From NCBI GenBank assembly GCA_043421945.1, contig JBHOGO010000122.1, positions 1-9,190 of the forward strand: a stretch of DNA of 9,190 nucleotides. Direction: 5' to 3'. Below, piece after piece: positions 5,172-9,190 of this stretch (within the stretch, counting starts at the first letter, position 1; each line of letters opens with the position of its first letter). The notes beneath the pieces were generated by a model that saw only the letters and a program-made list of their open reading frames with translations, was not told where the DNA came from and did no database searches. The position numbers and the translations under genes are program-made. Origin of the DNA: Thaumasiovibrio sp043421945 (GTDB lineage Bacteria > Pseudomonadota > Gammaproteobacteria > Enterobacterales > Vibrionaceae).

Positions 5172-6026
5172 TTAATAAGCGGTAACATCATACTTGAGAA
5201 GTAGTCTAGGGAGTATATCGTCTAGGTTTTGGACATCGTTATCATTTAACTCAATGAGATTAAAACCATATTTTTGGTAGATATCTTGCTTTATGCGTTT
5301 TCTTTCTGCGTACTTGGGCTCATTTTCTAGCCCCCAGAACTCGATGTATATTTTTCCAGAAGGGAGGTAAAAATCACAATAGAGTTCTTCCTCTATCGGC
5401 AACTTTCTCTCATAGGCATGTACCAAACCAGCCATATATAACCAGTTATCAATTAACATTTCTGCCTTCGAACGAACGTAGTGACCGTCTGTTGAACGAT
5501 GTTTCGCTTCAAATTTTTGTCTAAAATTAGAAACTGAGTTGTCCGTTGATTTTTGCTCGGCTTCAACGCCCAAGAATTGTTTAACCGATTCAATGAGCGC
5601 ATTATTACGAGTGACGGACTCGTCCCAACTAACGTAGGGGATGCCTGAGCGGTTATCTTCCTTCTGCACTCCACCAACACGCTTGCCAGATTCGGTAATT
5701 TTCCAGCCTTTGACGGCTTTATTAATCCAACCCAACTCATCCAGAAGCTGATTTATGTTTCTTGCACTTAGCTCAAATTTTTCCCCGAGTTTAGAAGCGG
5801 TAAGTTGAGCGCCACCTTGTTTGATTTCTAACGCTTTTGGCCAAACAATATATTGTCCAAACTTTTCACTCTTTTTGTAACTCCCGCCTGCGCTAGCACC
5901 TTTTGGGGTGAGGATCCAGTGTTCGCTTTCACGAGTAATATAACCTGCGTGCGCAAGGTCATCGAAAAGTGCTTTTGCTTTGCACTCCCTTTTTTTAGCC
6001 AGCGCTGATGTTGATAGTAAAGTCAT
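5172..6026 (-). CDS. Duplicated winged-helix-like protein with PD-(D/E)XK-like nuclease domain
   Basis: I do not recognise a named gene. From the ATG at 6026 the product has 284 residues. Residues 4-62 and 75-134 align with each other almost without gaps: LSTSALAKKREC with LTASKLGEKFEL, ALFDDLAHAGYI with NINQLLDELGWI, HWILTPKGASAGGS with GWKITESGKRVGGV, then GQYIVW with IPYVSW. Each copy looks like a small helix-turn-helix or winged-helix fold of the type that reads 'grow, helix, helix, W-x-(I/L)-T-x-x-G'. A linker of about fifty residues follows. Residues 186-262 have the pattern of a PD-(D/E)XK-like domain: E189 (SKAEMLIDNWL), D218 (YCDFYLPSG), E229 (IYIEFWG), basic residues 242-246 (RKRIK), then LIELND. 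The usual Lys of E-x-K is W231 here, so the lysine may have moved to K243 or K246, or the fold may be inactive. A DNA-targeted nuclease is an inference. The gene stands alone. Confidence 0.7.
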   Translation of the reverse strand: MTLLSTSALAKKRECKAKALFDDLAHAGYITRESEHWILTPKGASAGGSYKKSEKFGQYIVWPKALEIKQGGAQLTASKLGEKFELSARNINQLLDELGWINKAVKGWKITESGKRVGGVQKEDNRSGIPYVSWDESVTRNNALIESVKQFLGVEAEQKSTDNSVSNFRQKFEAKHRSTDGHYVRSKAEMLIDNWLYMAGLVHAYERKLPIEEELYCDFYLPSGKIYIEFWGLENEPKYAERKRIKQDIYQKYGFNLIELNDNDVQNLDDILPRLLLKYDVTAY

Positions 6027-6031
6027 GTTCA

Positions 6032-6037
6032 CTCCTT
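6032..6037 (-). promoter_or_regulatory. Ribosome binding site that fixes the nuclease-like gene start
   Basis: AAGGAG on the minus strand lies five bases before the ATG at 6026-6024. A GTG at 6032-6030 would extend the frame by two codons, but it overlaps this Shine-Dalgarno sequence and cannot be served by it. The ATG is therefore the start. Confidence 0.85.
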
Positions 6038-6086
6038 GAAAAATTACTCATTCAGATTAATCTCATCAACAATGAAAACAAGTGAT

Positions 6087-6106
6087 TGCAATGGCTTACC
6101 ATTGCA
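6087..6106. promoter_or_regulatory. Perfect 8-base inverted repeat, possible operator
   Basis: TGCAATGG (6087-6094) is mirrored by CCATTGCA (6099-6106) around CTTA. It lies 61 to 80 bases upstream of the nuclease-like start and about 230 bases upstream of the channel start. No T-run follows on either strand, which speaks for a protein-binding site over a terminator. The helix-turn-helix-like copies in the adjacent protein make autoregulation conceivable, but there is no direct evidence. Confidence 0.4.
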
Positions 6107-6335
6107 TATGTGACTGAAGTCTTATCGCAGCAGAATGTTCACTAAATGAATAAGGAAAGTATGAGGTTCATTCTTTGACGGTATTATTGGTGGTTTCTCA
6201 GCACCACTATTGTCGTCAACACGGTATATTGATAACGTCTATCGTCATGGAATGCACAACAAATGATGGTTATTAGTGCGTTCAAATAAGTATTACAACA
6301 GGGTCTGAATAGGCTGAAAAATAGATAGGCATGCA

Positions 6336-7133
6336 ATGAATAAACTTAAATGGTTAGCGAATGAAACGTTGGCAGGGTTCGCGATCTTAATTTATGTCAC
6401 GTTACTTTTCTTAGATGGTTTTCCTCACATCCATGCTCGTCATGGAGAGATGTTTGATATTGCGATTTGGGCTTTATCTTTTTACTTTTTAGTCGAAGTG
6501 CTGGTGCGCTTACGAATGCGAGGAGCAAAAGAGTATTTTTCACAACGCAGTAATATCTTTGATTTCGGCATTGTGTTAGTTGGCTTTTTAGCGGTAACTA
6601 TTCCTTACATCTTTGTGATTAACTTTGGCGTTCTCCGTATTGTACGGCTACTAAAAGTCATCCGCTTGTTAAAGTTTGTCCCTCATGCCGAAACGGTGTA
6701 CACGAATATAGGACTAGCGCTGAAGGCAACCACGGCAATCTTTGTCCTGCTTTTTATGATGATGCTTATTTTTGCATTATTTGGGAATGCCTTTTTTTCC
6801 CACATGCTTCCGGATAATTTTGGTAACCCTGTACAGTCCCTTTATACCGTTTTTAGTGTTTTCTTTATTGAAAATTGGAACGATATCCCTGACGAGGCGA
6901 TCGCCTCAGGGATGGAGCATGCATGGTTAATTCGTAGCTTCTTTATGGTTGTATTGCTTGTTGGTGGCTTTTTAGGGCTATCGATTGCTACAGCGGTGTT
7001 TGTTGATGAAATGGCAACAGATAATAATGAAGAGCTTGAAGCGAAAGTGAGTGAGTTGAGTGATAAATTAACGGCTCAGGATGAAAAGATAGATACGTTA
7101 CTTGCGTTATTGAAAGATAAATCATCACATTGA
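6336..7133 (+). CDS. Voltage-gated cation channel, NaChBac-like single-domain type
   Basis: The 265-residue protein has the plan of one domain of a voltage-gated channel and should work as an inner-membrane homotetramer. Helices S1 (about 12-28), S2 (41-58, countercharge E54), S3 (74-92, D76) and S4 (98-115) form the voltage sensor. S4 carries charges at every third residue: R101, R104, K107, R110, K113. S5 is about 131-153, the pore helix 165-176 and S6 197-224. The selectivity filter is F177-I-E179-N-W181-N-D183, aligned with TLESWAS of NaChBac. The ring Glu and the Trp are kept, but the leading Thr is Phe and an extra Asp follows. Residues 230-260 form a C-terminal coiled coil (leucines and other hydrophobics at 234, 238, 241, 245, 252, 256, 259), as expected for tetramer assembly. 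Total length is close to NaChBac. The ion carried cannot be decided; Na is usual, and the extra acid could favour Ca. The ribosome binding site is weak (TAGG, six-base spacing). Confidence 0.88.
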   Translation: MNKLKWLANETLAGFAILIYVTLLFLDGFPHIHARHGEMFDIAIWALSFYFLVEVLVRLRMRGAKEYFSQRSNIFDFGIVLVGFLAVTIPYIFVINFGVLRIVRLLKVIRLLKFVPHAETVYTNIGLALKATTAIFVLLFMMMLIFALFGNAFFSHMLPDNFGNPVQSLYTVFSVFFIENWNDIPDEAIASGMEHAWLIRSFFMVVLLVGGFLGLSIATAVFVDEMATDNNEELEAKVSELSDKLTAQDEKIDTLLALLKDKSSH

Positions 7134-7243
7134 TGATATTCACATGTTCGACTCAGCCAGTAAAGTGCTAAAAAGGTGCTGAAATAATAAGTATGTACAT
7201 AGCTTGAGTATTGATTTGTTATGGGAACCAGGCGATCTAATAA

Positions 7244-7268
7244 AGACCCTAACAGATGGTTAGGGTCT
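7244..7268 (-). terminator. Intrinsic terminator of the chitinase gene
   Basis: AGACCCTAAC and GTTAGGGTCT form a perfect ten-pair stem around a five-base loop. On the minus strand, 34 bases past the chitinase stop, TTTATTA follows, a fair U-tract. On the plus strand T-runs begin only several bases later, so termination of the channel transcript is possible but weaker. The rest of 7134-7301 shows nothing else. Confidence 0.8.
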
Positions 7269-7301
7269 ACATCGTTTAAGTTTTTAGCAGGTTAAGGGTA
7301 C

Positions 7302-8984
7302 CTATTGGCAGCTGGCCTCATCCCAGAACCAGTTTGATGAAGTTGGGGTTTCCCACACGCCGGGATTGTTTTTTGCGACGAAACATTTTCCGGCGTTTGT
7401 TACTTTGTCACCATTTGCTACAGATGTTTGTCCTGCAATCCATTGAGTAACGTTATTGACCGGGGGCAGGGGGTCGACGGGTGGCTCGGTTACAGGTGGT
7501 TCTGGATCAACAGGCGGCTCAGTCACTGGCGGTTCTGGGGCTAATGGATCTCCAGCGATCACTTCCCAAGGGCCACCTTTGCTTGGCTCATTGCCTTGCG
7601 TCCACCACTTCGCTGAGTAACTGACATTTTGGTATGTCACTTTGTCCCCGCCGACGTACACACTACTTGAATCCCAGGCGGGGTAGGTACCATCAACGGG
7701 TGGTGGCTCGATAGGAGGCAAGTCGTCAACGACGCGTACGACAGGCCAATTGGCGTGAGATTCATAAAAGTTAGCGACACATTTTTCGTAATCGCCAGTG
7801 ACTAGCGCAGAATATGCGGTTTGATAGCCAACCAGCTTACATTCGAAAGAGACACCTCCGGGGCGATCAGCATGATAGCTCCAGTCACCATCCCAATTCG
7901 TAAAGAGAACATCTGTCGCACCAGAAAGGTTCAGGCTCCCATAAGGTAATTGTTGCCAGCAGGTGTCTTTTTCGTCAGCTTCGATGGGGATTTGATAGAA
8001 GCCTGAAAGACCTTGCCAGTAGCGGATGCGATTGACCGGTTGGCCTTTATCTGCGTTTTGTTCGCCACACTCAATACCGCCATTAATGATGTTGATGGTA
8101 GTACCAAAGCCATAGCCTATACCTGCACTTGTTTCGAGTTGAGAAGGTTCCCAAGTGCGGTCGATGACATGGAGCATAGCAGGTTTAGGGGCTTGCGGTG
8201 TGAGGAAAAACCACACTGCAGATGCAAGGTTTAGCCAAGAGTCAGCGACAAGACCTGGGTTATTTAGAAGAACGGTGGCATCGCCGTCAAACATGACTTC
8301 AGAAAAGGCACCATAGTTAAAGTGGTACGAGAGTTGTTTTGCTCCCCGACCAAAATAGCCTTGGTTTGGTGCGCAAGGCCAGCGTTTATTTTGCCAATCA
8401 TTCTGACCACAACCCGTTGTATATCCAGGCTGCCCCTCAGACCAACCCATCTCTCGGACATGAACAAGCGCTTGTTGCCACTCTTCCAGACCTAAAGGAT
8501 TGTCCCATGTATTATCAACAGCAATATGCCCACCTGTTTCTTGAGCAAAGTGGGCAAAGGCTGTCATGATAGAGCGTTTACAAATCGCATCTGCATCACG
8601 ACCATCTGTATAGTCACCACAGAATGCAGGGAATTTACCGATTGCTTGTAAAAAACGTGTATAGGTATATTCCGAAGCTGCCATCTGCGTGAGATATTCC
8701 CATTCAGTTTCAGGAAATACTTTTTCGGCGCGCAGAACATTGACCGGGTTAGAAGCTAAACCAGGTCGGATTTCATCGACGACCGTATTCGGAGCTGTAG
8801 CTAACGCATTCGCCCAGATGTCATACATAGGGTCTGCAGTTTTGGCATTTTCAGCCAAATTGATGTCAGATCTTGATACAACATAACCATTGGGCTGTTC
8901 TGGGTCAGGCTGTATATTCATCGCGTAGGAATTAGCCGCGAGACTTAATCCTATCATTACTGTGATGTGCTTAATCTTTAACAT
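7302..8984 (-). CDS. Secreted GH19 chitinase with two chitin-binding modules
   Basis: This enzyme hydrolyses beta-1,4 links of chitin outside the cell. The frame is open back to 9110, but the ATG at 8984 is chosen because a clear signal peptide starts there (MLKIKHITVMIGLSLAANSYA, cut after A21); it gives 560 residues. The ribosome binding site is weak (GGA, nine bases upstream). The GH19 domain spans about 82-420: FAHFAQETGGH holds the likely catalytic acid E149, E178 (VREMGW) is the best candidate for the second Glu, and GYFGRGAKQLSYHFNYG (209-225) is the family's substrate-cleft motif. Residues 432-476 are a CBM5/12 module with the hallmark AKWWTQG (458-464). A Pro-rich linker has two identical 11-residue units, EPPVTEPPVDP, at 484-505. 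The tail 512-560 is a second, divergent module (GDKVT...CFVAKNNPGVWE) with two cysteines that may bond. The gene stands alone and has its own terminator. Confidence 0.93.
   Translation of the reverse strand: MLKIKHITVMIGLSLAANSYAMNIQPDPEQPNGYVVSRSDINLAENAKTADPMYDIWANALATAPNTVVDEIRPGLASNPVNVLRAEKVFPETEWEYLTQMAASEYTYTRFLQAIGKFPAFCGDYTDGRDADAICKRSIMTAFAHFAQETGGHIAVDNTWDNPLGLEEWQQALVHVREMGWSEGQPGYTTGCGQNDWQNKRWPCAPNQGYFGRGAKQLSYHFNYGAFSEVMFDGDATVLLNNPGLVADSWLNLASAVWFFLTPQAPKPAMLHVIDRTWEPSQLETSAGIGYGFGTTINIINGGIECGEQNADKGQPVNRIRYWQGLSGFYQIPIEADEKDTCWQQLPYGSLNLSGATDVLFTNWDGDWSYHADRPGGVSFECKLVGYQTAYSALVTGDYEKCVANFYESHANWPVVRVVDDLPPIEPPPVDGTYPAWDSSSVYVGGDKVTYQNVSYSAKWWTQGNEPSKGGPWEVIAGDPLAPEPPVTEPPVDPEPPVTEPPVDPLPPVNNVTQWIAGQTSVANGDKVTNAGKCFVAKNNPGVWETPTSSNWFWDEASCQ
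7470..7535 (-). repeat. Tandem repeat encoding the chitinase linker
   Basis: Two consecutive 33-base units encode EPPVTEPPVDP twice (residues 484-494 and 495-505). The protein units are identical while the DNA units differ at some third positions, so the duplication is not very recent. The linker joins the two chitin-binding modules; copy number may vary among strains. Confidence 0.8.
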
Positions 8985-9042
8985 GTTTTTATTCCATTGA
9001 TAAACATATTTGTAGGTTGAGGTATTGTGTCTTTGGAAATCA

Positions 9043-9095
9043 TTAGCGCTAACACGATATACACTCATTAAATTGAGTGTTTGGACTTGTTCCAA
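9043..9095. promoter_or_regulatory. Cluster of three dyads upstream of the chitinase gene
   Basis: TTAGCGCTAA (9043-9052) is a perfect ten-base palindrome. ACACTCA (9061-9067) and TGAGTGT (9074-9080) are inverted around six AT bases. TTGGA (9081-9085) and TCCAA (9091-9095) are inverted around five bases and abut the second dyad. All lie 59 to 111 bases upstream of the chitinase ATG, where regulator sites for an inducible chitinase would be expected. None matches a regulator that I can name. The remaining bases to 9190 hold only a half CRP-like TGTGA at 9122-9126. Confidence 0.4.
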
Positions 9096-9190
9096 TGGAC
9101 TCAATACCAAATTAATATACCTGTGATCATTGAAGGGGCTTGATTTTTTGCGACGAGAAGATCATGCTATCAGCCATGAAAATGACTCTA

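Larger units (their letters stand above)
6027..6335. other. Divergent intergenic region between nuclease-like and channel genes
   Basis: This stretch of about 300 bases carries the nuclease-like gene's ribosome binding site at its left end, a perfect inverted repeat at 6087-6106, a weaker 5-base dyad (TGGTG...CACCA, about 6188-6206) and a weak ribosome binding site (TAGG, 6326-6329) before the channel ATG. A minimal frame ATG-CAA-TGA at 6331-6339 overlaps the channel start. I see no other gene. Confidence 0.5.

Noticed and set aside
6030..6032. GTG as start of the nuclease-like gene
   Set aside because: It overlaps the AAGGAG ribosome binding site, which is correctly spaced for the ATG at 6026.
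6331..6339. ATG-CAA-TGA minimal upstream frame overlapping the channel start
   Set aside because: Two codons overlapping a start are easily produced by chance, and the weak ribosome binding site serves the ATG at 6336 equally well.
8013..8886. Several frames of 65-76 codons on the plus strand opposite the chitinase gene
   Set aside because: All are antisense shadows of the GH19 coding sequence.
8985..9110. N-terminal extension of the chitinase frame by 42 codons to an ATG at 9110
   Set aside because: The extension would bury the signal peptide behind 42 polar residues and would cover the dyad cluster; the ATG at 8984 gives a normal signal peptide.
9163..9190. Possible start of a plus-strand gene at the right edge (ATG at 9163 or 9175)
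   Set aside because: Only a few codons are visible and the spacing from GAGAAG to the first ATG is too short; it cannot be supported.
1..9190. CRISPR array, insertion sequence, integron attC or attachment site
   Set aside because: No regularly spaced direct repeats, transposase, integrase or paired terminal repeats were found on either strand.

Overview
The window looks like accessory chromosomal DNA from a marine gammaproteobacterium, most likely Vibrionaceae. This rests on the moderately AT-rich composition, the mix of products (ecotin-type inhibitor, DUF6515-like envelope protein, secreted GH19 chitinase, NaChBac-type channel) and the style of the signal peptides. It is an inference from protein character, not from a marker gene. 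No rRNA, tRNA, insertion sequence, integrase or CRISPR array is visible.

Layout from left to right. Positions 1-140 hold the possible 3' end of a plus-strand gene whose reading frame is broken by a stop. A minus-strand all-alpha NTP pyrophosphohydrolase (271-846) is divergent from a secreted ecotin-type protease inhibitor (1182-1613); the 335-base gap between them carries two strong dyad symmetries and a promoter candidate. Next is a secreted Lys-Pro-repeat protein with a DUF6515-like end (1742-2335). It converges on a minus-strand serC-serA pair (4829 down to 2433), with a long hairpin between the converging ends and an intrinsic-terminator-like hairpin between serC and serA. A gap of about 340 bases with nested palindromes follows, including a 33-codon open frame of doubtful reality. 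Then come a minus-strand protein with a duplicated winged-helix-like domain and a PD-(D/E)XK-like nuclease end (5172-6026), and, divergent from it, a voltage-gated ion channel (6336-7133). The window closes with a minus-strand secreted GH19 chitinase with two chitin-binding modules (7302-8984), a strong terminator behind it and a cluster of dyads in front.

How the genes work together. SerC and SerA would carry out two of the three steps from 3-phosphoglycerate to serine; no serB is present, so the phosphatase must come from elsewhere. SerC is of the alphaproteobacterial/Methanosarcina class and SerA is of the short ACT-domain class, so the pair is probably an acquired or additional serine module. 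The ecotin, the Lys-Pro-repeat protein and the chitinase are all exported, which fits life on chitin surfaces or among protease-secreting neighbours. The least explained genes are the duplicated-domain nuclease protein and the channel with the unusual filter F-I-E-N-W-N-D. They share a divergent control region containing a perfect 8-base inverted repeat, but nothing seen here proves that they form one system.
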